A DNA stretch of 64,000 nt from Heterocephalus glaber. Lineage: Eukaryota; Chordata; Mammalia; Rodentia; Bathyergidae. The position numbers and the translations under genes were made by a program. Where the stretch lies: the NCBI RefSeq assembly GCF_000247695.1, contig NW_004624730.1:26991087-27055086 (forward strand), in the 5' to 3' direction. Each line of letters opens with the position of its first letter. The first letter of the stretch is position 1. Shown piece after piece: positions 1 through 11,068 of the stretch. The notes beneath the pieces were generated by a model. That model did not search any database and was not told where the DNA came from. It saw only the letters and a list, made by a program, of their open reading frames with translations.

Positions 1-350
1 TTTCTCCTTAAGGTGGGGAACAAGGGCAGATATGCTTACTCTTTATCTGTCCATTAAACTTTGAAACCTAGGCCCAACCAAAATAGTCTGGCAATAAAAT
101 GTGTGTCACTAATTTTTGTTGGAAAAATTATGTGTCCTCCAAGTAAAGGGAAAAATGTACTTGATTTAATCGTTGTACATTTCAAAGACTAGCTCATAGT
201 TTCTATAATAATCTAAATTTTGTTTTATATGAGGTAAAAATATTTTTGTAATTGTAAGGTCCAATTTCATGTAAGGTCCCAGTCAAACTTTTGATAAAGG
301 TTTGATCTTTTTGAGTAGACTTGCTTTATTGGCTTTTTGTCCACTACTTT

Positions 351-429
351 TTTTTTTGTACCGGGGATTGAATTCAGGACCTCACACCTGCCAGGCAGAC
401 TCTGTGCCGCTGAGCTAAATCCCTGGCCC
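351..429 (-). mobile_element. ID SINE
   Basis: tRNA-Ala-like body of about 75 bp with an A-box-like GAGCTAAATC complement and B-box GGGGATTGAATTC complement; the poly-A is read as T at the left. TSD TGTCCACTACTTT at 338-350 and 430-442 is perfect. Confidence 0.93.
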
Positions 430-619
430 TGTCCACTACTTTGGAGAGAAGAGCCTTCTGTAACCCGTACACATTTTCATCCTCCCCTGCAGGGTTAAGC
501 ATGAGAAGCATCAATTAAAATGATTTTGGCAATAGTATTTTCCCAGCTCTCTTAGAACGCTTGTCATATCAAGAGAAATTAAACCTGAGATAGTCACAAG
601 ACTAGTGGTCTTTGCCTTA
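430..619. other. No gene or repeat recognised
   Basis: AT-rich unique-looking sequence between an ID and a MIR-like stretch. Confidence 0.5.
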
Positions 620-790
620 GATGTTAGATGCATCTGTAATTATCTGCCAGACACTCTTTCATCAAACAGTTATGCGCACCTGCTTTGTGCAAGGCAATGT
701 CCTAAATACTATGGAAATCATTAAGAGAAACAGAGTCTGTGATAAATATATAATATATCTATATAAACACATACACATATGTTTTCACTC
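620..790 (+). repeat. MIR-like fragment
   Basis: GCACCTGCTTTGTGCAAGGCAATGTCCTAAATACTATGG parallels the MIR core 'gcaccTactaTGTGCcAGGCActGTgCTAggcactgggg'. Weak outside this core. Confidence 0.45.
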
Positions 791-819
791 AGAATCATTG
801 TGAAGTTGACACCACTGAC

Positions 820-1000
820 AGTCACCATCAACTACCAAGACCATCCCCATCACTTCCCTCACCAACTCCACTTCTGCCTACCAGCACCACCACTACCAGC
901 ATCACCTACCCACCTCTACCACCACCATCACCTCTAGGACCACTACCATTACCACCACAATCATCACTCCCATGCCAGCATTATCACAACTATTAGCAGC
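820..1000. repeat. Degenerate ACC/CCA trinucleotide tract
   Basis: Runs of CACCA, TACCA and ATCAC dominate for 180 bp on the plus strand (C/A-rich, almost G-free). It looks like an old (CCA)n or (CAT/CAC)n expansion. Confidence 0.75.
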
Positions 1001-1060
1001 CACATAGATTGAATGACACATTTATTAGAAAAAATAAGTTTAAAAAAAAATAAGTTTAGA

Positions 1061-1142
1061 GTAGGGGATTTAGCTCAGTGGTGCCACGCCTACATTGCAA
1101 ACTCAAGGTCCTGAGTTTGATCCTTGGTACCAAAAAAAAAAA
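1061..1142 (+). mobile_element. ID SINE
   Basis: GGGGATTTAGCTCAGTGG start and GAGTTTGATCC box B, ending in GGTACC and poly-A. Imperfect TSD (AATAAGTTTAGA / AAGTAGGTTTA). Confidence 0.9.
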
Positions 1143-1167
1143 GTAGGTTTAAATAAAGAACTTTAAA

Positions 1168-1345
1168 CCACGTGTAGTGGTGCATGCCTGTAATCCCAGC
1201 ACTTGTGAGGCTGAGGCAGGAGGATCACTGCAAGTTCAAGGCCAGTGTGTGGGATACATAGTGAGTGCAAGGCCACCCTGAACCACATGGTAAGATTAAC
1301 CCTGTCTCAAAAATAAAAAAGAGAGAGAGAGAGAGAGAAAGAAAA
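1168..1345 (+). mobile_element. B1 SINE with GA-rich tail
   Basis: GTGTAGTGGTGCATGCCTGTAATCCCAGCAC start; the duplicated central unit is kept; the tail includes a GA microsatellite (1320-1338). Confidence 0.9.
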
Positions 1346-1534
1346 AGAACTTTGGAAAATAGTATCTTTCATGAGTTGAATTCACTTGTACTGCTTTTGG
1401 TGTGTACCACATCTCCCAAGTGTTACACATCAGTACACTGAATTTTCAGGGGAGTTTCATCATTTTGACATGCTAAGAGGAAATCTCAAGTTTGAAGGAA
1501 TTGTAAAAATCACTTATTCCAACTTTGGATTTTT

Positions 1535-1625
1535 TTTTGAGTGAGAAAAGAAGGCTCAGAGGTGGATTGACTTGTCCAAGGTCGCATGAGTAGACAAGGT
1601 CAGCTCACAGGAAGATGGAGATGAC
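1535..1625 (+). repeat. MIR fragment (3' half)
   Basis: AGAAGGCTCAGAGGTGGATTGACTTGTCCAAGGTCGCATGAG matches the MIR tract with 'ggctCAGAGaGGttaagTgACTTGcCCAAGGTCaCA'. Confidence 0.65.
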
Positions 1626-1894
1626 TGACACAGGAAGAACTCTGCTCCTGACTGATGCACTGCTGGGGTCTGCCTCCCACCTGCCTGCAGGAGTCCTGTG
1701 CAGGGAACCAAGTGGGACTGTGGCCCAGCCTGAGAGAAAACCTGCCCCACCTCAGGCAGGCAGATACTCTAGGAAGAAAAGGAGAATGTGGAGGCCTTTG
1801 TTAGCTCAATTCATGACTGGCTATGTAAATGAGGAGGCCTTGCCAGTGACGTTAAGCATGGTGATGCTGCTGTCCTGGGAAGAAAATGATACTT

Positions 1895-2085
1895 CCCACT
1901 TGTCCAGTACTTTTCATCTGGCCAACAATAATAAAGATGACTTTGTACTTGCAGCAAAATATTACCAAGTACTTTGCAAATGTTTAACTCATGAATCCTC
2001 AGGACAACCAAGAAAGGAAAGCTTTGAAGAGGAAGAAAACAAACAGCTCTCAACTTGTGATTCACTCAGGAATCAATTTAAGGTC
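1895..2085 (+). repeat. MIR-like fragment
   Basis: ACCAAGTACTTTGCAAATGTTTAACTCATGAATCCTCAGGACAACC follows MIR 'gcgctttacatgtattaACTCATttAATCCTCAcaACAACC'. The opening part is diverged. Confidence 0.55.
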
Positions 2086-2127
2086 CAAAGAAATGGGTCC
2101 ATACCTATCCACCCTCCCCATGGCTGA

Positions 2128-2640
2128 CTCCTGACCCCCAGGAACATGCCTGCCTTGGAGCCCCATCTAAAGTGACCTAGACAAGGTTCCCAACAAGGCA
2201 GAAGTGGAGCAGAGAACACAGCATGTTCCTCCAACACAGGGAGTCCGTGAAGCTTTCTGAAGAGTTTTGGTTTTCAAAGGAAGGAAGGGACAAGAAAAAA
2301 AGTGAAAATAGAAGGAAAAAATGGAAACAAAGCTACTGTACATAGGGAGGGGAGGGGACTTGAGGGGGGAATGGGATAAAATAAAATTTATTTAAAAAAT
2401 AAAAAAAGTTTTTGTTTTCAGTCTTCAAAGGTTCATTTGAAGCTTCCTCAAGGTTAGACTATCCCCTAAGAGAATTTTATCCCCTAATATATTCCTTAGA
2501 AGAATTTTTAAAAACCAAGTATTCCTTCACAAAAATCTAGACAGCATCTAAAATATTTCACCATATGTTTAAATAATTGCATAGGTATAAATAATAGGTT
2601 TAAATAATAATATAGGTATTCTGAAATAAACTGTTACAAT
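2128..2640. other. No gene recognised; purine-rich centre
   Basis: AGGAAGGAAGGG... and GGGAGGGGAGGGG (2344-2370) followed by ATAAAATAAAATTTATTT could be an L1 3' end, but there is no further support. Confidence 0.4.
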
Positions 2641-2698
2641 TCTGCCTTTAAAATTTTCAATTAAAAAAGAAAAGAAAAAAAATAAAATTTTCAATTGA

Positions 2699-2950
2699 AA
2701 ACCAGGTGTGGTGGTGCACACCTATAATCCTAGCCCTTGGGATGATGAGGCAGGAGGATCACTTTGAGTTCAGGACCAGTCTGACCTACACAGTAAGTTC
2801 AAGGCCAGCCTGGGCTACAGATTGAGGTGGTCGGGCTGGGGATTTAGCTCAGTGGTTCCGCCTCCTGCCTCGCAAGTGAAAGGACCCGAGTTCGATCGCT
2901 GGTACCAAAAAAAAAAAAAGACAAATTGAGATAGTCTCAAAAGGGAAAAA
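2699..2950 (+). mobile_element. B1 SINE split by ID
   Basis: CCAGGTGTGGTGGTGCACACC to TAGTCTCAAAA, interrupted at 2833-2920. The B1 therefore predates the ID. Confidence 0.9.
2833..2920 (+). mobile_element. ID SINE inside a B1
   Basis: Near-consensus ID with poly-A. It splits the B1 at 2699-2950; the 16-bp TSD starts at 2817 on the left and 2921 on the right and differs at three positions. Confidence 0.93.
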
Positions 2951-3231
2951 AAAAGCAGCTTGCTTGTATACTTTTTAAATGGATGAGGCTGGGTATCAAA
3001 TTGCTTGGGTTTAGGTTCAAGTGGATATACAATATATATAAAATAATATATTAACAAAACAAGAAGTACATTCACCGCCTCCTGGGACCAGGCCTGGAAG
3101 TGGTCCACAGGACTTTAATTCAGTCTGCGGTCAGAACAACAACATGGCCACATCTTACAGCAACGGGTGCTGGGCAGCCAAAGGAGAGAATAATTTTTAG
3201 CAGGCAGATGATAGTTTCCACCATAATTTTC

Positions 3232-3312
3232 TTTTTTTTGGTACTGGGGATTGAACTCAGGACCTTGCGTTTTCGAGGCAGGCGCGATGCCACTGAGCTA
3301 AATCCCCGGCCC
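3232..3312 (-). mobile_element. ID SINE, first of a tandem pair
   Basis: Near-consensus. CCATAATTTTC precedes it (3221-3231) and recurs between it and the next ID (3317-3327). Confidence 0.93.
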
Positions 3313-3327
3313 TCTACCATAATTTTC

Positions 3328-3408
3328 TTTTTTTTGGTACTGGAGATGGAACTCGGGTCCTTCCGCTTTCGAGGTAGGCAGGAGAACCACTGAGCTAAAT
3401 CCCTGTCC
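3328..3408 (-). mobile_element. ID SINE, second of a tandem pair
   Basis: More diverged (GGAGATGGAACTCGGG; one shortened loop). CATCATAATTTTC follows at 3411-3423, the third copy of the target. Confidence 0.92.
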
Positions 3409-3674
3409 TCCATCATAATTTTCAAGCCTCTAAAATATAAAAAAACTTTAAAAATATTGTAATTATTTTTAGTGTAAAATTTATCAAAGTAATACACACA
3501 TGAAAAGTTAAGAAAAATGTATTAGAGGTACAGTTCTTAATAAAGCAGATGGGACTTTTATCTTTATAATTAATTCATTTGTCTCAATTTAGAGTATCAC
3601 TTTTATTCCTGTTTATTTTTATAAATATTACCACTAAGAAAACTTTATGTGAGTTATAAATGGGAATAAGAAAC

Positions 3675-3824
3675 TTTTTTTTTTTTGGCAACAGGATCTT
3701 GCTATGTAGTTCAGGCTGGCCTTGAACTCACAATTTAGTCCAGGCTGGCCTCAAACTTGTGGCAATCCTCCTGCCTCAGACTCAAGAGTGCTGGGATCAC
3801 AGGTGTGCATCACCATGCCTGGCT
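3675..3824 (-). mobile_element. B1 SINE (29-bp duplication)
   Basis: CTATGTAGTTCAGGCTGGCC...AATTTAGTCCAGGCTGGCC shows the duplicated unit; ends ATGCCTGGC. Confidence 0.92.
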
Positions 3825-4020
3825 GGAAAAGACTTTTTGTAAAGGTAATTATAACTAAATTATTTGAATTTAACTGATCTTCAGTAATTATTTATTATAA
3901 AATTATTCCTTTTATTAACAAATAACTATTATCTGTCTCCCAATAATTTGCCTTAGTAATCCATCAGCTAACAACTTACTTAAGTAATCTTTCAGTTTTA
4001 TGGAAAGTTGTTTATTAGAA

Positions 4021-4186
4021 ATAACCTGAAATCCCAGGTATTTAGGAGGCTGAGATAAAAAGATCACCAGCTTGAGTCAACCTAGGCAATTTGGTGAGAT
4101 CTTGTTTCAAAACAAGAAATAAAAATAAAGGCCTGGGGAATGTAGCTTAGTGTGAGGCCCTGGGTTCAATTTCCAGTACCACAGGA
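4021..4186 (+). mobile_element. B1-dID composite SINE
   Basis: B1-like left part without duplication, an AAATAAAAATAAA linker at about 4122, then an ID-like right part (GGCCTGGGGAATGTAGCTTAG...GGGTTCAATTTCCAGTACC). The 3' tail leads into the GGAA microsatellite. Confidence 0.9.
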
Positions 4187-4194
4187 AATAAAAT

Positions 4195-4303
4195 GAAGAG
4201 AGAGAGAGAAAGGAAGGAAGGAAGGAAGGAAGGAAGGAAGGAAGGAAGGAAGGAAGGAAGGAAGGAAGGAAGGAAAGAAGGAAGGAAGGATGGAAGGAAG
4301 GGG
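4195..4303. repeat. GGAA microsatellite
   Basis: AG run, then about 22 GGAA units with two interruptions (4275, 4290). It grew from the 3' tail of the B1-dID at 4021. Multi-copy GGAA can bind ETS factors; no use is implied here. Confidence 0.95.
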
Positions 4304-4309
4304 ACAGCC

Positions 4310-4445
4310 TGACTTGCAAAGTGACTTTGGTACATAGTTATGAAAGTCATTCACTGCCAGAGCAACCCATTCCAGACCCTTCCTGTCTCTCAGGAACTAT
4401 TCCTATTCCCCATTCCTATTGCCCAGTAAATTTTCCTACTCTTAT
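4310..4445 (+). repeat. LTR-like 3' end, copy 1
   Basis: This stretch shares CAACCCATT..., CCTGTCTCTCAGGA-CTATTCCTA and TAAATTTTCCTACTCT with 5835-5897 and, more distantly, 28300-28376. The layout (pyrimidine-rich, polyadenylation-like hexamer, short end) resembles the R/U5 part of a retroviral LTR. Here the hexamer is degraded (CAGTAAATT) and no poly-A follows. Family not identified. Confidence 0.4.
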
Positions 4446-4829
4446 GCTCCATTGTTCCTTAGAATTCACTCTTCCATTTCAGGGAACACGAACTTGGCCT
4501 ATCTGACATCAAGCAGGTTGGGAGTTACATTTTTCCCCTAACACATCTTGAAGGTTCCACCAAGATCTTTGGAAGGAGAGGCTGCCAAACTCCAAGTGAC
4601 CGTGCAGATGGAACCAGTGACAAATGTGCCAGCCTCCTTTTATCAGCACTTACTAGATTGAGTTTGTGAAGGGAGTTCCTAACTGCTAAACTGCAACATG
4701 ACTTCTATTTAAGGCCCATTAGATTAGCTGTCTGGAGAAGGGCCCTGACTGCGGTCTCCCCCACACCAACCCTTCTCAGCTCAAAGCAGCTAGATGGAAA
4801 CTACACCCTCCCCGTCTCCCCTAAGCGCA

Positions 4830-5625
<796 letters not shown>

Positions 5626-5899
5626 TAAGACCAAAGACAAGACTAAAACTATAGATTATCATCCAAGGTTAATGATGTCATCCATATGCCCTTGCTACTA
5701 TTGGATCAATATTAGCCAAGCAGCTATACTTGTAATCTTATTGGTTGATTATAGTTTTGACCCATGTTATACCCACCTCATGACCTTGTTTTGTGAAACT
5801 TTCTTAGAGAAGTAGGCTTATTGGCAACCCATTTGGAGACATGCCCTCCCCCTGTCTCTCAGGAGCTATTCCTACTCCCTAATAAATTTTCCTATTCTT
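5626..5899 (+). repeat. LTR-like sequence, copy 2 (3' end at 5897)
   Basis: This follows the TMA7 pseudogene and ends in AATAAATTTTCCTATTCTT (5881-5899). After the ID insertion, the duplicated TTTCCTATTCTT (5990-6001) is followed directly by a short A run. It shares its 3' end with the units at 4310 and 28290. Confidence 0.4.
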
Positions 5900-5989
5900 G
5901 GGGCCAGGGATTTAGCTCAGTGGTTTCGCCGCCTGGTACGCAAGTGCAAGGACCCGAGTTTGAATCCCGGAACCAAAAAAAAAAAAAAA
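5900..5989 (+). mobile_element. ID SINE in LTR-like copy 2
   Basis: GGGGCCAGGGATTTAGCTCAG to AACC and a 15-base A tail. TSD TTTCCTATTCTT on both sides. Confidence 0.93.
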
Positions 5990-6145
5990 TTTCCTATTCT
6001 TAAAAAAAGTCATTTACTGCTATAATCTTGGAAATTTTACTAAAAATTTCTATTAAGTTTTATCAAAGAAATGACTATATCACCATCTCTGTTCTCTTTT
6101 AGTTAGAGATATTATGCTTACCCTAACATGTAAGAATTGGGAAAA

Positions 6146-6377
6146 GTAGGGAGGTTATAGTGGCACACAACTTAATTCAAAACGTTTGGGAGGCCGAGGC
6201 AGGAGGGTTGCAAGTTGGAGCTCAGCCTGGGCAACTTACCAAGGCTCTGTCTCAAAATTTAACAACAAAAAAAAGAGATAGAGGACTAAATATATAAATA
6301 AATAAAGGGCTGGAGATGTAGCTCAGTGTGTGGCTCTGGGTTCAATCCCCAGGACAAAAAAAAAAAAGAAAGAAAGA
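6146..6377 (+). mobile_element. B1-dID composite SINE
   Basis: Left part to TCTGTCTCAAAATTT, a 60-bp A-rich linker, then GGGCTGGAGATGTAGCTCAGTG...TTCAATCCCC and poly-A. Confidence 0.9.
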
Positions 6378-6392
6378 TTGTTTCAATATACT

Positions 6393-6474
6393 TTTTTTGG
6401 CAGTACCAGGGATTGAATTTGGGACCTTGTGCTTACAAGGCAGGCGTGGTACCAGTGAGCTAAATCCCCAGCCC
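6393..6474 (-). mobile_element. ID SINE
   Basis: TSD TTTCAATATACTTTT on the left and TTTCAATGTACTTTT on the right. The site lies just 3' of a B1-dID tail. Confidence 0.92.
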
Positions 6475-6500
6475 ATTTCAATGTACTTTTGTCAATGCTT

Positions 6501-6627
6501 TTATTTATTTATTTACATACTTATTTTGAGACAGGGTTTTGCTAAGTAGCCCAAGCTGGCCTCAAACTTGAGGCGATCCTTCTGCCTCAACATCTCAAGT
6601 GCTGGGATTAGGGCCACACTCAGCTCA
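6501..6627 (-). mobile_element. B1 SINE (single central unit)
   Basis: GACAGGGTTTTGCTAAGTAGCCCAAGCTGGCC then straight to AGGCGATCC, so the 29-bp duplication is absent. It could be a B1-dID left half. Confidence 0.85.
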
Positions 6628-6929
6628 ATACATTTTTTAAAAAAACGACTTTTGTTCTAACACGTTTTAAATATTTTTTTTGTCAGAAGCTTAAGCTGCT
6701 AATTTAACTCATTAAACTATTTAATATTTATAAAAAAATATTTTCCATAAAACTAATTGGAAAAAGAAGCCTTCATTGTTCAACCAATTAGCTAAACCCG
6801 AAAGTCTGTTGGAAAAGCCTAAATCAATTGATTAAAAGAATTCAAATAAATAAAATAGATGCATTTAAAGGACGAGAATAAAATCACTGAGAAATTATGG
6901 AACTCATGTTGTAAGACAGGTTACTGTGG

Positions 6930-7440
6930 TGGATTAACTAATAGTCAGCTTGTAACACCCAGCTGAACTGAATCGGTGTGGTTGGGCATGGAGGATCCAC
7001 CTGAGGATTGTTACAAATGGCATGAAAAGAGAACTTGGGGAGGAAGGGTGTTGATTTTCTAGGAGAAGCTTGCTGCAGGTGGTTTTCCTGATGCAAACTA
7101 GGCTGTTTTTGTCGTCTGAGGAGCTCAAGGTCTTGCTGTCCCTGGGAATGGCTACTGTTCTCATCAGGGGAGCTCTGATCTTCACGTTGAGCATCACTTC
7201 CTGGCTCCAGTGGAGATCCCTCACCCCACCAGCACAGGTTTTCTTGCTTCTGACACTGGCCTTTGGGCCTTCTTGGTGCAGATCCTCAAAATGGACAAGC
7301 ATGAGACATTTCCGTGGGCTCTAGGCCCCTGGCTAGACTCGTGGAGGACATTGCCTTGGACTCTAGGCCTTCAGCTGGACTTGTGCAGGACATTGCTGTG
7401 GGACCCAGACCCTTGCCTGGATTCTTTGGGTCTCTAGTGT
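6930..7440 (+). repeat. Unclassified region ending in three 42-bp tandem repeats
   Basis: GACATT occurs at 7305, 7347 and 7389, exactly 42 bp apart, heading three related units (…TGGGCTCTAGGCC…CTGG-TAGACT…, etc.). Because 42 is a multiple of three, the frame 7210-7437 shows a 14-residue repeat (TFPWALGPWLDSWR, TLPWTLGLQLDLCR, then a diverged third). The upstream 370 bp is moderately GC-rich and open on both strands over short runs. I do not recognise it; an LTR with minisatellite is one option. Confidence 0.45.
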
Positions 7441-8770
7441 GCGGTTAATCTCTTGCACAATTCTGCATTTGACTTTTTGGGTAAATATATATAAAAAAAA
7501 ATCCAATAAATTATGTTTCCCATATTAAATCTAATTCCCTTGCAAAGCCCTGACTACAACAGTTACTAAAAGCAATACATCAGGATATAGAGCTAATGCA
7601 ATTGATATATCTATGAAAAAGTATAAAACAACAAAAAAAGAAAAAGTATAAAACATTTAAAAAATACAATTTATCTTTATTGAATTTATAAAGGTACCAC
7701 AAAATGTGGCTGAAATTCTATGCTCTTGATAAGGAATGACAGATATTCTGGTTAGCACTTTGGTAAGTGTGGGTATGAGTGAATATTGTAGTCTGGGATT
7801 GAACTTTGGGTAAAATTCAGTAATAATCACATACAAATATAAATTAGTAAACCTTTCAAGTTTTTAGACCTTTCCATATTAACATTTCCTATCAACTTAA
7901 TGGAGGTGAAAAAAGAATGAACTGCTAAAAACTAGACTGGTAGCTAGCAATTATTTCACAGATAATAGAAGTGAAAATATGTTTTAAAACAAGAATGAGG
8001 ATTGACTACTACTAGAAAAATATTGCCTGGTGTAAGTTTTAAGTATTTTATTCAAGGATATCTATTATACAAAGAAAATGTGTGAATTTTTTTATCCATG
8101 AGTTTTTATCCAGTCAGCAGAGAATGTAGTAATAATCCCAGCAAACCTTCCAGGAAAACCTAAAAGGATGCTTTGTTAACCAAGCTGCACAAGGTGAGAG
8201 GGGCCCCTTTGGAGTCCAGCCTGGCTGTGACATGTGTTTGCACACATGTGTCAGCGCTGGCACTGCACCTGCTGCTCAGGGATGATTCTTTTCAGCTACT
8301 GGTACCTACTTGGTTTTGAGAATTTTATTTTGAAAATAGTGGGAAATAAATGACAGACACTATTTTGTGCTGCAGGTGTTCTTTCTTTTGCCATCATGAG
8401 TCTCTCTCAAGAGTTAAGTATCTTTTAAGAATAACAAGAGGATGGCAGATGCTGAGTCACTGCACACCTCCAATCTATGACACATTTAGATCATACCACG
8501 TTTAGATCAGTTATATTTAGACTGTGCCCAGTAGGGGCACAAGTACCCCAGATCTAAACCGCATCTTGCCCTTCATGGAAAGACCTGCCTGGTGATTTGG
8601 CCTGATCATGAAAGGAGGCTTTCCCCACATCAATACTGTGAATTGTGCAAGAGGTTTTCAAGACCCTAGAGGTACCAAGGTAAGGTTCAGGATGAGCAAG
8701 GAGAGAAAAGGCTCTTTTGAAATGGATGAAAAGAAAAAATTTGTATTACACTTAGGACATATATTCAATA
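7441..8770. other. Repeat-poor stretch, no gene recognised
   Basis: AT-rich to 8160, then balanced composition. It holds a perfect short palindrome at 8230-8249 and a TGCTGAGTCA (8450-8459) that matches the NF-E2/AP-1 core. No ORF of interest. Confidence 0.45.
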
Positions 8771-8925
8771 GTTAAGTATAGTGGCATATGCCTGTAATCC
8801 CAGCACTCAGGAGGCAGAGGCAGGATGAATGCAACTTCGAGACCAGCCTGGCTTGCATAGTGAGTTTGACAGCCTGAACTACACATGAGACTCTATCTCA
8901 AACAAAACAAAACAAAACAACAAAA
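8771..8925 (+). mobile_element. B1 SINE
   Basis: GTGGCATATGCCTGTAATCCCAGCAC to an AAAAC-repeat tail (8900-8925). Confidence 0.9.
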
Positions 8926-8987
8926 AGTTTTCATTGAGAACAAGCTGAAAATCCAGAAACTGATTTAAAAAAAAAAATCTGCGCTTG

Positions 8988-9142
8988 AGCTGAGCATGGT
9001 GGCTCATGGTTGTAATCCTAGAACTCAGGGGGCTGAGTCAAGAGAATCACCACAGAGTTCAAGGCCAGCCTGGGCGACATAGTGAAATCCTGTCTCAAAA
9101 AACCAACAACCAACCAAACAACCAAACAACCAAACAAACAAA
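8988..9142 (+). mobile_element. B1 SINE with AACC-rich tail
   Basis: GAGCATGGTGGCTCATGG to GTCTCAAAAAACC; the tail is (AACC/AAAC)n to 9142. Single central unit. Confidence 0.9.
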
Positions 9143-9670
9143 ATTTGTGTTCATATCCCTCAGGAAAGTTGCTAAATACACTTTTTTTTTTTTTTTTTTT
9201 TGAGGCAGAGTATTTTGGGAACAGGCTACGTAACTTGGGTCTCGTAGAGTCCGAGGCTGATATAACTTGCTTCAGGAAAAGAAAAATTAATTTTAAAAAC
9301 CCAGAGGCTTTCTAGCTGTGTGTGGGAAAACTCATAAGCACAGCACTCCTAGGGCAAGATACCTTCTGCTGAGGACAGAGGCATCTGGGTAGTGGGAAGG
9401 CTCTGTTCCCCATTAATCTCATTCACCATTACTCGTTAGTTACGCATTTACTGACATCTACTGGCAGTCATTGTTCCATGAATGGTGCACGACCCCCTGC
9501 CCCTGTGCTTTTGGCTTTCTAACAAAAGTGGGTCTACTCAGAGACTGTTGAGAATGTCCATTAGAGGCATCTCTCCCTCCAGATCCCTTTGCATTCTAAA
9601 TTATTGTTTCTGTCTCTTTTATCCTTCATTGTACTGGTGCCCAGGTGATTTGGGGTCTGATCAGCCCCTG
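9143..9670. other. No gene recognised
   Basis: Begins with a T20 run (9182-9201) followed by weak B1-like words (GAGGCAGAG); the rest is unique-looking. Confidence 0.4.
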
Positions 9671-9805
9671 ATACAGAGTCTTGCTATGTGGTTCAGGCTG
9701 ACCTTGAACTCACTGTTTATCTCAGATTGACTTTGAACTCACTGCAATCCTCCACCCTCAGACTCCCAAGCCCTGGGATTACAGCCATGTCCCACAATGC
9801 CAGCC
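9671..9805 (-). mobile_element. B1 SINE (29-bp duplication)
   Basis: ATGTGGTTCAGGCTGACCTTGAACTCACTGTTTATCTCAGATTGACTTTGAACTCAC shows both units in diverged form. Confidence 0.88.
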
Positions 9806-9926
9806 TTTAATGTATTTTGAAAATTGCTCTTTTAGAGATATTTTTGTATATTATGCCTTTGGTTAGGCAGAATAAGTATTTGGTAAGATCACATATCTAT
9901 GTTTTCTAGCAGAGCTAAAGCAAATT

Positions 9927-9998
9927 TGGGTGGGGTGTGACAATAGTTCAGTGGTAGCATGTACAAAGTACAGGTTTGATCCTGAGGCCTCCCCCCCA
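9927..9998 (+). repeat. ID-like right-monomer fragment
   Basis: ACAATAGTTCAGTGGTAGCATG and GGTTTGATCCTGAGG keep the A- and B-box order; ends in a C run. Probably a stray dID half. Confidence 0.6.
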
Positions 9999-10766
9999 AT
10001 TTTTGACATCCCAAGTTCTCAGGGGCTTCTACCTCATGTTCTGTTGTTCAAAAACTCTTTGGTAAGTTTGAGTATTTTTATGAAGGTTAGGTAGAACTAA
10101 TGAACGTTAGAAAGAACCGTTTTTAGTAAAAGGGCTAACTGGCAATTGTGAAAGGTGGGCTTGGGCAGTGAGGGAAAGAATGTTGGGAAACTATTATACT
10201 TTCTGGAGATGGCTTACGAGGGCTCAGGCTGTGGTGTAGGAGACAACTAAAATGATGTGGCTTTCTTCTTTTTATTTCTTCCTTCTTTTTCATTAGTAGA
10301 ACTCCAATTTTATTTGGGTGTCTGTACTTCAGGGAAGATGACCATGTTCCTGGTTCAGAGGTATATCCCAGTTCATCTAACCAATCACACAATTCTATAT
10401 TCCTTGCCAGTTACTATTTTTGAAATAAGCATGAGATGCAGTTTGGGGCAATGAGATATGAGAAGTTTGCTCAGTGAATTCTGAGACAAGTTTCTGCATT
10501 CATTCCATATATACGAGGAGATGCCATCTGCTTTATCCACACAGGTGGTGTTCAGGGTAATGAGGAGATCTCTGGGCGCCATCTTGTAACTGAAGGGACA
10601 GCTGGTCTAAACAGAAAGACAGAAACAGCCAGGGTCCTCGATCATGTTGTTCAGCCACCCATTCTCCTGTTTCTTGAGCTTCTTTCATGAGGACAATAAT
10701 GACATTGAAGAGATTTGGAAGGCCAGATGAAAGGAGAGCAAGATAATGAAACTGTCAGAGTTATAA
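9999..10766. other. No gene recognised
   Basis: Unique-looking sequence with only short chance ORFs on both strands. Confidence 0.45.
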
Positions 10767-10890
10767 TTTTTTTTTTTTTTGGTGGTACTGACAATTGAAC
10801 CCAGGGCCCTCACACTTTTGAGACAGGGTCTTACTAAGTTCCTTTGCCCAGGCTGGGCTTGAATTTTTGATCCTCCTGCCCCAGCCATCA
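10767..10890 (-). mobile_element. B1-dID composite SINE, truncated
   Basis: GGTGGTACTGACAATTGAACCCAGGG (dID) directly joined to TTTTGAGACAGGGTCTTAC (B1); the B1 distal part is missing. Confidence 0.85.
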
Positions 10891-11068
10891 TAAATGTTCA
10901 ATGTAAAGAGTAGCAGTATTTCTGGTAGAGATGGCCAGCACCTGATTAGTCAGAGGAGCTGAGGGCTAATATCAGGGCCAAAATTGTCAATGTGGATGTT
11001 ATTTGCAGAAACTAATGCCTCTGGGGGGGATTTAAAACCAGAAGAGAAAAAAAAATAAAACCAGAAGA

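Noticed and set aside
1615..2127. Longest plus-strand ORF (170 codons)
   Set aside because: It runs through MIR sequence at both ends, shows no domain or splice context, and the opposite strand is equally open. I judge it a chance frame.
2833..2920. tRNA genes
   Set aside because: All tRNA-like bodies with GATTTAGCTCAGTGG and GTTCGATCC are followed by poly-A, carry TSDs and lack a full cloverleaf acceptor; they are ID SINEs.
3221..3423. CRISPR-like regular repeats
   Set aside because: Regular direct repeats are TSDs and SINE bodies; there are no spacers or cas genes, and the DNA is mammalian.
4107..4354. SFLPSFLPSFLP frames
   Set aside because: Translations of the GGAA microsatellite.
6934..7302. 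122-codon minus-strand ORF opposite the 42-bp repeats
   Set aside because: Open on both strands, no similarity recognised; reported only as part of the unclassified region.
7452..8652. 13-bp inverted match CTCTTGCACAATT / AATTGTGCAAGAG, 1.2 kb apart
   Set aside because: No extension beyond 13 bp and no TSD; likely chance, although inverted ends of an unknown element cannot be excluded.
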